Of a stretch of DNA of 37,636 nucleotides, positions 16,186 through 24,989 are shown in pieces. Below the pieces are notes generated by a model, which saw only the letters and a list, made by a program, of their open reading frames with translations, made no database searches and had not been told where the DNA came from. The position numbers and the translations under genes are program-made. The stretch is from Lachnospiraceae bacterium UBA7076. Its GTDB lineage: Bacteria > Bacillota > Clostridia > Lachnospirales > Lachnospiraceae. Where the stretch lies: positions 97,823-135,458 of the forward strand of contig DKZK01000006.1 of NCBI GenBank assembly GCA_002493625.1, read 5' to 3'. Position 1 is the first letter of the stretch; every line of letters begins with the position of its first letter.

Positions 16186-17242
16186 AATAGCACTTGCATT
16201 AATAGGAACGATGCTTCTTGGCACGATATTTACCGGATGTGGCAAGGAAAAGGATGAAACGTCCGCATCAACAATAAGCATAAGCCCGGCTACAACTATG
16301 GAGGATGCTGAGAATATACAGATTTATTCCAAGGAAGGATATATTCTGAGTGATTTTACGGGTGAGTGGATTGATGAAAAATATGAGAATAAACGCGCGC
16401 TTTGTATTATGATAAACAACATAAGCGACGCTATGCCGCAGTCCGGTATTCAAAAGGCGGACATTACATTTGAATTTCCGGTTGAGGGAGGAATTACAAG
16501 ATATATGTGCGTATTTCAGGATTATTCGGGACTTGAAAAGCTTGGTCCTGTCAGAAGCGCAAGACATTACTATGTATGGATGGCATATATGCTTGACGCC
16601 TTCTATGCCCATTACGGCTGGTCCATACATGCGGAGGCAGAGCTTAACAATTCAGGCTACGAAAACTTAAACGGATTATATCTTGACGGTATTATGTATT
16701 ACAGGGATGAAAGCAGATATGCGCCTCATAACGTATATACAAACAGCGACATGATTCAGGCAGGAATTGACTATATGGAATATGCGCCTGAGCATAATTA
16801 TAATTATGAAAAAATGTTTTCATTCCATCATACTGATACTGATATTAATAATGGCACCACGGCGAATAAAGTAAGCTTATCCTTCAGCAACTATCAAAAC
16901 CCTTGGTTTGATTACAATGCAGACGAAAAGCTCTATTACAGGTCCCAGTACGGCGATAAGCAGATTGATGATACTACGGGAGAACAGCTCCATTATAAGA
17001 ATGTTTTAATTTTACTTGTAAATTATACGGAGATGGAGGGAGGTCTTTTAGATGCGGATCTCGCTACAAGCAATTCCGGATATTATATAAGCAACGGCGA
17101 ATATCAAAGCATAACTTGGAAGCGTACCGGACCTACCATTAAGCTTTACACGGAGGATGGAAAAGAGCTTAAGATGAATCCGGGCAACTCATTTATAGAA
17201 ATGCTTCCATCTGAAAAGGTTGATACAATAAAGTTTGAATAA
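16172..17242 (+). CDS. DUF3048 (YerB-like) lipoprotein
   Basis: The first 23 residues are a lipoprotein signal: Lys-rich start, hydrophobic IALALIGTMLLGTIF, lipobox ending TGC. The mature protein would be anchored outside the membrane. The rest matches the DUF3048 family of two-domain proteins (ENKRALCIMINNISDAMPQSGIQKADITFEFPVEGGITR and GPVRSARHYYV), whose function is unknown. The start at 16172 is chosen for the signal peptide; it lies inside ybeY, so the two genes overlap by 14 bases in different frames. 356 residues. Confidence 0.9.
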   Translation: MKKNKIALALIGTMLLGTIFTGCGKEKDETSASTISISPATTMEDAENIQIYSKEGYILSDFTGEWIDEKYENKRALCIMINNISDAMPQSGIQKADITFEFPVEGGITRYMCVFQDYSGLEKLGPVRSARHYYVWMAYMLDAFYAHYGWSIHAEAELNNSGYENLNGLYLDGIMYYRDESRYAPHNVYTNSDMIQAGIDYMEYAPEHNYNYEKMFSFHHTDTDINNGTTANKVSLSFSNYQNPWFDYNADEKLYYRSQYGDKQIDDTTGEQLHYKNVLILLVNYTEMEGGLLDADLATSNSGYYISNGEYQSITWKRTGPTIKLYTEDGKELKMNPGNSFIEMLPSEKVDTIKFE

Positions 17243-17285
17243 TTTAATAATATAATGGAAATAATTTCTTCAAGGAGTGAACGCC

Positions 17286-17753
17286 ATGAAGAAATTATTT
17301 TTATATCTGATTTTTTATGTTTTATTGTTTGTTTCAGCATATACCGTTTTCTTTGATTTTGCAAAAGGAGATATGGAGGGAAAGTCCATACACGGTACGG
17401 TTTCGGAGGATAATTCCGGAAACGACGGGGATAAGGACATAGGAGACGGTGGGAAAAATCAGGCTGAAGGAGAAACACCGGAAGGACTTAACAATGCATC
17501 ACTAAATTCAAATAAGCCGGATGGACAGGATGTACTGGTAAGCCATGCGGCAACGGACAAGTATATTGTTGGTCTTAAAAACAATTACGTTATTGTATAC
17601 AAAAATGATAAATCAATGGTGTATGAATATACGGACATTGACGGAAGCGTTATAAAAGCCAATGATAATGAAGCTTATAAAATGCTTTTACAGAATATTG
17701 AATTTGAAGACAAGGAGGAAATGTTTACCTTTCTTGAATCACTTTCAAGCTGA
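17286..17753 (+). CDS. Membrane-anchored protein with BofC-like C-terminal part
   Basis: The ATG at 17286 has an AAGGAG site 8 bases upstream; the GTG at 17277 lies inside that site. Residues 4-22 are a signal anchor (LFLYLIFYVLLFVSAYTVF). A polar, Asp/Gly-rich linker of about 60 residues follows. The last 60 residues (DKYIVGLKNNYVIVYKND...DIDGSVIKANDNEAYKMLLQNIEFEDKEE) look like the BofC C-terminal domain found in many clostridial membrane proteins (from memory, not tested). In Bacillus BofC controls a sporulation protease, but this similarity is weak and the function here is open. Confidence 0.7.
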   Translation: MKKLFLYLIFYVLLFVSAYTVFFDFAKGDMEGKSIHGTVSEDNSGNDGDKDIGDGGKNQAEGETPEGLNNASLNSNKPDGQDVLVSHAATDKYIVGLKNNYVIVYKNDKSMVYEYTDIDGSVIKANDNEAYKMLLQNIEFEDKEEMFTFLESLSS

Positions 17754-17776
17754 CATCCAAATTGGAGGCGGTTTTT

Positions 17777-19114
17777 ATGTATGATGTATGTGTTATAGGC
17801 GGCGGAGCGGCAGGTATGTCGGCTGCAATAGCCGCTGCACGCACAGGCTCAAATGTAATAATACTGGAAAAAAACAATAAGCTTGGCAGGAAGCTTTATG
17901 CTACGGGAAACGGCAGATGCAACCTGTCAAATACATATATGAATTTTCAAAAGATGTATTTTTCATGCGACGCTCATTATGAGGAATTTTTAAGCGGCGT
18001 TCTTGGAGATACACCGGCATATGGTATTATAGAATTTATGAAATCCATGGGTATTCTCACCCATGGACGGAACGGATGTATTTATCCTATGTCAAATCAG
18101 GCGTCTTCCGTTGTCTGGGCAATGACCGACCAGCTTAAAAAATATGGTGTGACGGTCATATTAAAGGCAGATATACAGTCGGTTGCTTTTGAGAAGCAGA
18201 CGGAATCAGGTAAAAACTCCAATATTGTAATAAAGCTTGATAAGGATGTTGTTAAGGCAAAGAGCCTTATTATTGCCACGGGAGGAAAAAGCTATGCGTC
18301 CCTTGGGGGAAGCGACAGTGGATACAATATTATAAAGGAGCTTGGGGTGAAAATGTCTGAGTTACGACCTGCGCTTTGTCCTTTTATTGCAAATGAGGAT
18401 TTTAATGACATAGCCGGCGTAAGGGCAAATGCGTCTGCGTGGCTGTTTGTGGATGATACTCAGGAAGCTTTTGAGACAGGCGAGCTTCAGATTACCGATT
18501 ACGGACTGTCAGGAATCATGATATTTAACCTGTCCTCCATTGCAGGACGTGCCATGTCAGAGGAAAAAAGGGTTATGGTCAGGATTGATTTCCTTGATAA
18601 ATACGATAAAGCTTACATAGAAGACTTTATAAGAACAGAGGAAAAACGCACAATACTGGGCGTATTAAACGGACTGATAAACGACAGGCTTGGAGGCTTT
18701 CTGCTTAAAAGGGCAGGCATAGATACGAGAACCCCGGTAAAGGAGCTGTCTGATGCACAGATAAAAGCCGTAATTGACGAAATAAAGAGCTTTACGGTGG
18801 AAATAAAAGGGCTTAAGGACTATGAACAGGCGCAGGTAACCGCAGGAGGCATAGCGCTTTCCGAGCTTGACGAAAACACAATGAGAATTAAGAAATTAGA
18901 ACATGTATATGCGGCAGGGGAAGCCCTTGACATTGACGGAATATGCGGAGGCTATAATCTTACCTTCGCAATATTGTCCGGTAAGAGAGCAGGAGAAAGT
19001 GCAGGAGCAAGAGCGGAAGAAAGTGCGGGCGATAGAATGGAAGGATGCGCAGGAGCAAGAACGGAAGAATGTGTAGGGGCAAGAACGGAAGAATGCGCAG
19101 GATATAGAACATGA
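17777..19114 (+). CDS. HI0933-family FAD-dependent oxidoreductase with repetitive tail
   Basis: A flavoprotein of the HI0933/YhiN group (related to BaiN). The dinucleotide fold is at the N-terminus (YDVCVIGGGAAGMSAAIAAARTG), followed by LEKNNKLGRKLYATGNGRCNLSN and later IATGGKSYASLGGSDSGY; the C-terminal FAD block is LDIDGICGGYNLTFAILSGKRAGESAG, where the family normally ends. About 35 more residues follow, in 8-residue units (variants of ARTEECAG), coded by a 24-bp tandem repeat. The start at 17777 has TTGGAGGCGG as SD. Substrate unknown. Confidence 0.9.
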   Translation: MYDVCVIGGGAAGMSAAIAAARTGSNVIILEKNNKLGRKLYATGNGRCNLSNTYMNFQKMYFSCDAHYEEFLSGVLGDTPAYGIIEFMKSMGILTHGRNGCIYPMSNQASSVVWAMTDQLKKYGVTVILKADIQSVAFEKQTESGKNSNIVIKLDKDVVKAKSLIIATGGKSYASLGGSDSGYNIIKELGVKMSELRPALCPFIANEDFNDIAGVRANASAWLFVDDTQEAFETGELQITDYGLSGIMIFNLSSIAGRAMSEEKRVMVRIDFLDKYDKAYIEDFIRTEEKRTILGVLNGLINDRLGGFLLKRAGIDTRTPVKELSDAQIKAVIDEIKSFTVEIKGLKDYEQAQVTAGGIALSELDENTMRIKKLEHVYAAGEALDIDGICGGYNLTFAILSGKRAGESAGARAEESAGDRMEGCAGARTEECVGARTEECAGYRT

Positions 19115-19147
19115 GAAAGAATGTGAGAAAGTGCAGGTATGAAAGAT
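18983..19147 (+). repeat. 24-bp tandem repeat at the end of the HI0933-family gene
   Basis: Five units encode KRAGESAG, ARAEESAG, DRMEGCAG, ARTEECVG and ARTEECAG, then YRT and stop. Units four and five differ by only a few bases. Degenerate copies go on past the stop codon (GAAAGAATGTGAGAAAGTGCAGG) into the start of the next gene. The first unit is part of the normal family C-terminus, so it was probably the seed. Confidence 0.75.
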
Positions 19148-20801
19148 GCTTCGGATAAATCAGATAAAAATTCCCGTGACGGCAATTGATAATGACGACA
19201 AATCATCCGAGAAAAAAATACTGGCGGAAAAGCTTGAACGGATTGTTGGCACAAAGGATTATAAGCTTGAGGGCATTGTAAAAAAGTCAATCGACGCCCG
19301 AAAAAAGGAAAATCTCTCATATAGCTACAGTGTTGAAATTTCAAGTCAGCATGAAAATCAGATTTTAAGTAAAAATAGAAACAATAATAATATTATGTCA
19401 ACTGCTAAGCAGGAGTATGCTTTTCCCGTAAAGAAAACAGGGGATGGTATTCGTTCGCCAATCATAGTGGGCGCAGGTCCCGCAGGATATTTCTGCGGAC
19501 TGTATCTTGCAAGGGCAGGCTATAATCCCATTATTCTTGAGCGCGGAAAGTGTGTGAATGAGCGTGAGCAGGATGTTCTGGGCTTCTGGCAAGGGGGAGC
19601 AATAAATCCGGAATCCAATGTTTCCTTCGGCGAGGGCGGGGCAGGCACATTTTCTGATGGAAAGCTTAATACGGGAATAAAGGACAAGGAGGGAAGAATA
19701 CAGGCGGTTGTAAAGGATTTTATTTGCTACGGCGCGCCCTCTGATATAGCGTATGTAAGCAAGCCTCACATTGGAACGGATTATCTGAAGGGCGTTATGC
19801 AATCCATGAGAAACGATATTATAAGCATGGGCGGAAGCGTTCTTTTTGAGACAAGATTTGAGGGATATGAGGAATGGGAAGGACATATAAGGGTAAATGC
19901 AAAATGCTTAAATAAGGGGGAAGGGAAGGAATACATTTCCTTTGACACGGATGCCCTTGTGCTTGCAATCGGACACAGCGCAAGAGATACCTTTCATGCC
20001 CTGAACGCCGCAAAGCTTTATATGGAGCCGAAAGCGTTTGCGGTGGGGCTTAGAATCGAGCATTTAAGGACCACAATAAATCATGCCCAGTACGGCGACA
20101 GTGATGGGGCAGAAAAGCTTCCTGCCGCCGATTATAAAATGACATTCAGGAGCAGCGGGGGCAGGAGCGTGTACAGCTTCTGCATGTGTCCGGGCGGTTT
20201 TGTGGTAAACGCATCCTCGGGGGAGGAGCAGAGCGTAGTAAACGGCATGAGCAACCACAGCCGCGACGAGGCAAACTCAAACAGCGCAATTGTTGTAAAC
20301 GTAACGCCTGAGGATTTTGACAGTGAGGGCTTTGCAGATTGCGGTGTGCTTGCAGGCGTGGAATTTCAGCGAAAATACGAGGCTCTTGCCTACAGGGAAG
20401 GAAAAGGTAGTATTCCCGTACAGCTTTTGGGCGATTATAAGGTGGGAAAAATATCATCCGGATTTGGCAGAATAAAGTTCAATATAAAGGGAAGCTATAC
20501 ATTTGGAAACCTGAATAACTGTTTGCCAGCATTTGTAAATAATGCTATAATTGAGGGGATAGATTACTATGGTAAAAGACTTCAGGGCTTTAACGACCAT
20601 GAGGCGGTTTTATCAGGCATAGAGACAAGAACCTCGTCTCCGGTAAGACTTGTCCGTGGGGAGAATTTTATGAGTATAAATGTCTCCGGCATTTTTCCAT
20701 GCGGCGAGGGCGCAGGCTATGCAGGTGGGATAACATCGGCGGCAGTTGACGGCATAAAGGTTGCGGAGGCTGTGGCGGAGTATATCAACAGTCTCATATA
20801 A
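19146..20801 (+). CDS. FAD-dependent dehydrogenase, COG2509 type
   Basis: A 551-residue flavoprotein. Residues 1-95 are a small alpha/beta domain (INQIKIPVTAIDND... YKLEGIVKKSIDARKKENLSYSYSV). The FAD-binding fold is at SPIIVGAGPAGYFCGLYLARAGY, followed by the family motif NVSFGEGGAGTFSDGKLNTG. The C-terminus has GEGAGYAGGITSAAVDGIKVAEA, the FAD contact. The reaction is not known for this family. The ATG at 19146 lies in the decaying repeat array and has only a weak SD (GTGCAGGT), so expression may depend on reading from the gene before. Confidence 0.88.
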   Translation: MLRINQIKIPVTAIDNDDKSSEKKILAEKLERIVGTKDYKLEGIVKKSIDARKKENLSYSYSVEISSQHENQILSKNRNNNNIMSTAKQEYAFPVKKTGDGIRSPIIVGAGPAGYFCGLYLARAGYNPIILERGKCVNEREQDVLGFWQGGAINPESNVSFGEGGAGTFSDGKLNTGIKDKEGRIQAVVKDFICYGAPSDIAYVSKPHIGTDYLKGVMQSMRNDIISMGGSVLFETRFEGYEEWEGHIRVNAKCLNKGEGKEYISFDTDALVLAIGHSARDTFHALNAAKLYMEPKAFAVGLRIEHLRTTINHAQYGDSDGAEKLPAADYKMTFRSSGGRSVYSFCMCPGGFVVNASSGEEQSVVNGMSNHSRDEANSNSAIVVNVTPEDFDSEGFADCGVLAGVEFQRKYEALAYREGKGSIPVQLLGDYKVGKISSGFGRIKFNIKGSYTFGNLNNCLPAFVNNAIIEGIDYYGKRLQGFNDHEAVLSGIETRTSSPVRLVRGENFMSINVSGIFPCGEGAGYAGGITSAAVDGIKVAEAVAEYINSLI

Positions 20802-20835
20802 AGAAAGTAAATATGAAATGACTGATTAAAGGATA

Positions 20836-20910
20836 GATGTTTAAATGACGGATGTTTAAATGACAGATATTTACATGACAGATGCTTAAATGGCTGATAT
20901 TTAGATAAAA
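20836..20910 (+). repeat. 15-bp tandem repeat, five units, between the COG2509 gene and proB
   Basis: Units start at 20836, 20851, 20866, 20881 and 20896; the first two are GATGTTTAAATGACG and GATGTTTAAATGACA, and later ones carry 2-6 changes. In one frame every unit gives a tiny frame such as M-T-D-V-stop. The rest of 20802-20973 shows no gene. Confidence 0.8.
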
Positions 20911-20973
20911 AAAAATATTTATAGAAAGATAATTAAAAGAGAAATATTCAAAGGACAGATAGAGGAAAAGAAA

Positions 20974-21825
20974 ATGAATTACAGGGAACAGCTTAAGAAT
21001 AAGAAAAAAATAGTTATCAAGATAGGTTCATCCTCACTGATACATGAGGAAACAGGTGGCGTGGATTTCAGAAAGCTTGAGCAGCTTGTCAGAATTATAT
21101 GCGACCTGAAAAATCAGGACAAGGATGTTGTTCTTGTTTCGTCGGGAGCAATCGGCGTAGGCATACAGGCGTTAGGGCTTAAAAACAAGCCGAAGACTGT
21201 ATCGTTAAAGCAGGCGTGCGCTGCTATAGGGCAGGGACAGCTTATGATGATGTACCAGAAGCTTTTTATGGAATACAACCATATGGCAGCGCAGGTGCTT
21301 ATAACCTTCGACTGCATCACCAATGACGAGCGTCGCAGAAACGCCGTAAATACAATGAATGAGCTACTTCAACAGGGTGTTATTCCCGTTGTAAACGAAA
21401 ATGACACGGTTGCCACGGAGGAAATTGAATTTGGCGACAATGATACGCTATCCGCCATTGTTGCTCATCTTATCAATGCGGATTTGCTTATTCTGCTCAC
21501 GGATATTGACGGCTTTTACACGGACGACCCACACAAAAATCCGGATGCGGAAAAGCTTTCCGTTGTGGAGCAGATTACAGATGAATTTAAGGCTATGGCA
21601 AAGGGTTCAAACACCATGTACGGAACAGGCGGAATGTCAACGAAGATAGCTGCCGCAAGAATTGCAACGGATTCGGGCGCCGATATGGCAATTATAGATG
21701 CAGGAAGCCTCAGTCTTATCAATTCGCTTATAGACGGAGAGGATGTGGGAACGCTGTTTTTATCCCATGATAGCGAGGACTTTGACACGGTTGATTTTAT
21801 AGTGGGCAAGAAATATCTTATGTGA
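20974..21825 (+). CDS. proB: ProB, glutamate 5-kinase without PUA domain
   Basis: It phosphorylates glutamate in the first step of proline synthesis. The amino acid kinase fold is complete: KIVIKIGSSSLI, VLVSSGAIGVG, ACAAIGQGQLM, VIPVVNENDTVA, FGDNDTLSAIVA, LLTDIDGFYTDDP and TGGMSTKIAAARIA. At 283 residues it ends after the kinase domain and lacks the C-terminal PUA domain found in E. coli ProB. proA does not follow. The ATG is preceded by a purine-rich AGAGGAAAAGAAA. Confidence 0.94.
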   Translation: MNYREQLKNKKKIVIKIGSSSLIHEETGGVDFRKLEQLVRIICDLKNQDKDVVLVSSGAIGVGIQALGLKNKPKTVSLKQACAAIGQGQLMMMYQKLFMEYNHMAAQVLITFDCITNDERRRNAVNTMNELLQQGVIPVVNENDTVATEEIEFGDNDTLSAIVAHLINADLLILLTDIDGFYTDDPHKNPDAEKLSVVEQITDEFKAMAKGSNTMYGTGGMSTKIAAARIATDSGADMAIIDAGSLSLINSLIDGEDVGTLFLSHDSEDFDTVDFIVGKKYLM

Positions 21826-21925
21826 TTTGAAGGCAACAACAGATTAAATGAGATAATGAAAATGTTCATAATGAGATAACAAAAATGGCGATAATAAAAA
21901 TTATGATATGATTGCAGAGGGAATG

Positions 21926-22150
21926 ATGAACGAGGAAAAAATACAGAGAATTAATGCATTATATAAAAAGAGCAAGAGCGCAGAGGGGCTTACTCCTGAG
22001 GAACAGCAGGAGCAGCAGACCTTAAGGCGTGAGTATATAGAGGATTTTAAGAGAAATTTAAGGGGAACTCTTGATACGGTGGATATTAAGGAGAAGGACG
22101 GCTCCATTACCCATGCGAGGGATATACCAAAAAGGAAAAAGACCAAATAA
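21926..22150 (+). CDS. DUF896 (YnzC-like) small cytoplasmic protein
   Basis: A 74-residue helical protein of the DUF896/UPF0291 family. The core EKIQRINALYKKSKSAEGLTPEEQQEQQTLRREYIEDFKRNLRG is typical. In B. subtilis the relative YnzC is linked to the SOS operon yneA-yneB-ynzC, but no such neighbours occur here. In-frame starts exist at 21908, 21923 and 21926; I choose 21926 because GAGG lies 5 bases before it and the family begins close to KIxRIN. Only 3 bases separate it from the next gene. Confidence 0.87.
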   Translation: MNEEKIQRINALYKKSKSAEGLTPEEQQEQQTLRREYIEDFKRNLRGTLDTVDIKEKDGSITHARDIPKRKKTK

Positions 22151-22153
22151 AAA

Positions 22154-22687
22154 ATGAATAAAAGCGAAACGAATAAAAAAGAAATACGAAAAAAAATGCT
22201 TGCAATAAGGCGCTTTCTGGAGGATATATACGTCAGGGAAGCGTCGCATATCATATGCGAAAAATTAAAAAAAAGTCCGGTCTATAAGGCGGCGGAAAGC
22301 ATCTGTCTTTACATGCCAATCAATAACGAGGTGGATGTTACGGAGCTTTTGGAAACGTGTAGCATATACATTCCCAAAATCATTGATAAAACAATGGATT
22401 TTTATTTGTATGAGGGAAACGACAGCATTGCGGCAGGGGCGTTTGGAATACTTGAGCCCACAGGTAAAAAGAAGCTTAAGCCGGATAATAAAACCCTTGT
22501 TGTTATGCCCGGTGTGGCATTTTCAAGGGACGGATACAGGCTGGGATATGGCGGTGGATATTATGACACATACCTTAATAAATATCCCATGTGCAGGAAG
22601 GCTGCCGTGTGCTTTCAGGAACAGCTTGTGGAGGAGCTTCCTGTGGAGGAGCATGATGTAAAGGCGGATATTGTTATAACTAATTAA
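22154..22687 (+). CDS. 5-formyltetrahydrofolate cyclo-ligase
   Basis: It converts 5-formyl-THF to 5,10-methenyl-THF with ATP, returning a stored folate to one-carbon metabolism. Residues 1-40 hold the conserved KKEIRKKMLAIRR helix; the family signature is PGVAFSRDGYRLGYGGGYYDTYL. At 177 residues the length is normal. It starts 3 bases after the DUF896 gene, so the two are probably translated together. Confidence 0.93.
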   Translation: MNKSETNKKEIRKKMLAIRRFLEDIYVREASHIICEKLKKSPVYKAAESICLYMPINNEVDVTELLETCSIYIPKIIDKTMDFYLYEGNDSIAAGAFGILEPTGKKKLKPDNKTLVVMPGVAFSRDGYRLGYGGGYYDTYLNKYPMCRKAAVCFQEQLVEELPVEEHDVKADIVITN

Positions 22688-22711
22688 TATAAAAAACAAG
22701 GAGAATAACGT

Positions 22712-23527
22712 ATGTCAGACATGAAATTTACAGGTTCAAAGCAGTATGTTGCATCACCGGAGCTTATGGCTGCCGTGGATGTGGCAAGGACACTTGAAAA
22801 GCCCCTGCTTATTAAGGGAGAGCCGGGAACAGGAAAAACAATGCTTGCGGAGGCAATCAGTCAGGCATTTGGCATGAAGCTTTTCATCTGGAACATCAAA
22901 TCAACAACAAAGGCGCAGGACGGACTTTACGTGTACGACACGATACAGCGTCTTTACGACAGTCAGTTCGGCGAGGAGGGCGTTGACGACATAGCCAGAT
23001 ATATCAAGCTTGGAAAGCTCGGCGAGGCATTTAAGTCCGAGGAGCAGGTTATTCTTCTTATTGACGAGATAGACAAGGCAGATATTGAGTTTCCAAACGA
23101 CCTTCTGTGGGAGCTTGATAAAATGGAATTTTACATCCATGAGACAAAGGAGACAGTCCGGGCAAAGACAAGACCGATTGTTATTATTACCTCAAATGCC
23201 GAGAAGGAGCTGCCTGACGCATTTTTAAGGCGATGCATTTTCCACTATATAAGCTTCCCTGAAAAGGAGGAAATGGAGGAAATTGTAAATGTGCATTTTG
23301 AACATATGGACGAGAACCTTTTAAAGCATGCAATGGACACATTTTATTGGATCAGAAGCATTAAGGAGGTAAGGAAAAAGCCAAGCACCTCCGAGCTTAT
23401 CGACTGGCTGAACGCCCTTATGGTTGGCGGAATGGAGCCTGAAACCCTGCGTGAAAAGCTTCCTTATCTGGGAGTGCTTATAAAGAAGGACGAGGACATA
23501 GAGACCGTAAAAAAGAGGAGAATATAA
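22712..23527 (+). CDS. MoxR-type AAA+ ATPase
   Basis: An AAA+ ATPase of the MoxR group, which usually works as a chaperone with a VWA-domain partner. Walker A is GEPGTGKT (residues 36-43), Walker B is LLIDEID (115-121), sensor 1 is VIITSN and the arginine-rich DAFLRRCIFHYISFP follows. Length is 271 residues. SD AAGGAG. The VWA gene begins directly after its stop codon, which supports a joint complex. The client is unknown. Confidence 0.93.
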   Translation: MSDMKFTGSKQYVASPELMAAVDVARTLEKPLLIKGEPGTGKTMLAEAISQAFGMKLFIWNIKSTTKAQDGLYVYDTIQRLYDSQFGEEGVDDIARYIKLGKLGEAFKSEEQVILLIDEIDKADIEFPNDLLWELDKMEFYIHETKETVRAKTRPIVIITSNAEKELPDAFLRRCIFHYISFPEKEEMEEIVNVHFEHMDENLLKHAMDTFYWIRSIKEVRKKPSTSELIDWLNALMVGGMEPETLREKLPYLGVLIKKDEDIETVKKRRI

Positions 23528-24724
23528 TTGTTTACAGATTTTTTGTATGTGTGCAGAGACAAAGGCTTGAAAATATCTATGACGGAGTGGATTACATTTA
23601 TGGACGCCCTTGACAGGGGGCTTGCCAAATCCTCCCTTGAGGGAATGTATAACCTTGGGCGTATGATACTTGTAAAGACGGAATCGGACTACGATAAGTT
23701 TGACATCGCCTTTATGGAGTATTTTAAAAATATACATGCCGAGGAACAGCTTCCCGCCGATATTCTTAAATTTCTTGACAAGGGCGAAATGGATACAAGC
23801 AAATTGAATAAGGACATTTACAGCTTTGACAGGCAGGTTGACATGAATGAGACAAAGCGTATGTTCCGTGAGCGTGTGACGGAGCAGAAGGAGGAGCACA
23901 ACGGCGGAAACTACTGGATTGGAACAAGCGGCGGCTCCGCCTTTGGACATGACGGACGTAATCCGGGAGGGCTTCGCGTCAGCGGTCAGACAGGCATGCG
24001 TTCTGCATTTCAGGTTATGGGAGAGCGCAAATATGCGGATTTCAGGCACGACAAGACCTTGGATATACGTCAGTTTCAGGTCGCTTTCCGAAAGCTTCGC
24101 CAGTTTTCCGCAAGGCTCGACGTGGCAAAAACCGAGCTTGACCTTGATAAAACAATTGACAGCACCTGCAACAACGGCGGGTATCTTCAGCTTGAATTTG
24201 ACAAGCCGAGAAAAAATTCCGTAAAGCTTCTTTTGCTTTTTGACTGCGGCGGCACGATGATGCCCTTTGCTGAAATGTGCAACGATTTATTTCAGGCGGT
24301 TCACAAGGCAAATCATTTTAAGGACGTAAAAACGTATTATTTCCACAATTGCATATACAGCAAGGTCTACAAGGATGCCGAGTGCGAATACGGCAACTGG
24401 ATTGATTTAGACGATTTGTTCCGCCATACGGACAAGGATTACAAGGTAATCATTGTCGGCGATGCGCAGATGGCGCCGGAGGAGCTTTTTGATATCAACG
24501 GAAATTACCGAGGTCCAAATGATGGACGAAGCGGCTATGAATGGAATAAAATGTTTAGGGAGAAGTATAAGAAGGCGGTATGGCTGAATCCGAGATTTCA
24601 CGGCAAATTAAATTCCTTGGCGTGGATGGAGTCGGAGCGGACCTTAGGGGAAATATATGATATGTACCCCCTTACGGTTGACGGGCTCAAGGAGGCGATT
24701 ACGAAGCTTATGGCGCCGAGGTAG
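23528..24724 (+). CDS. VWA-domain (CoxE-like) protein, partner of the MoxR ATPase
   Basis: The TTG start comes right after the MoxR stop codon, with GAGGAG about 8 bases upstream. The N-terminal 230 residues are helical with a glycine-rich stretch (GGNYWIGTSGGSAFGHDG). A von Willebrand factor A domain follows: KLLLLFDCGGTMMPFAEM has the metal-site pattern Asp239-x-Gly-x-Thr243, where the classical form is DxSxS. Later blocks are VIIVGDAQMAP and AVWLNPRF. MoxR-VWA pairs insert metals or remodel enzymes and membrane complexes; the target here cannot be told. Confidence 0.88.
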   Translation: MFTDFLYVCRDKGLKISMTEWITFMDALDRGLAKSSLEGMYNLGRMILVKTESDYDKFDIAFMEYFKNIHAEEQLPADILKFLDKGEMDTSKLNKDIYSFDRQVDMNETKRMFRERVTEQKEEHNGGNYWIGTSGGSAFGHDGRNPGGLRVSGQTGMRSAFQVMGERKYADFRHDKTLDIRQFQVAFRKLRQFSARLDVAKTELDLDKTIDSTCNNGGYLQLEFDKPRKNSVKLLLLFDCGGTMMPFAEMCNDLFQAVHKANHFKDVKTYYFHNCIYSKVYKDAECEYGNWIDLDDLFRHTDKDYKVIIVGDAQMAPEELFDINGNYRGPNDGRSGYEWNKMFREKYKKAVWLNPRFHGKLNSLAWMESERTLGEIYDMYPLTVDGLKEAITKLMAPR

Positions 24725-24989
24725 AATACATTGCAGAAAATAGAAGGTTTCAAAATCATCTGTTATGAATATAATATGATAGCCGTGAGTAAAACTCTGC
24801 TTTTTCAGACATCCGTTATACAATATAGATAAATCAATGTAAGGCATGCTTGCGCTGTTTGTCACACGTAACGGTCTATATCGTTATTTTCCGAAGCGCT
24901 TTGCTCATGATATTGTCTATATTCTACAACTGTATTTTAGGGATAATATATTTTGCTCATGGCTGTATAATAGATTGGGAGGTAATGAA

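Noticed and set aside
23321..24049. 242-residue minus-strand frame across the MoxR and VWA genes
   Set aside because: It covers two well-supported genes on the other strand and has no start signal or domain.
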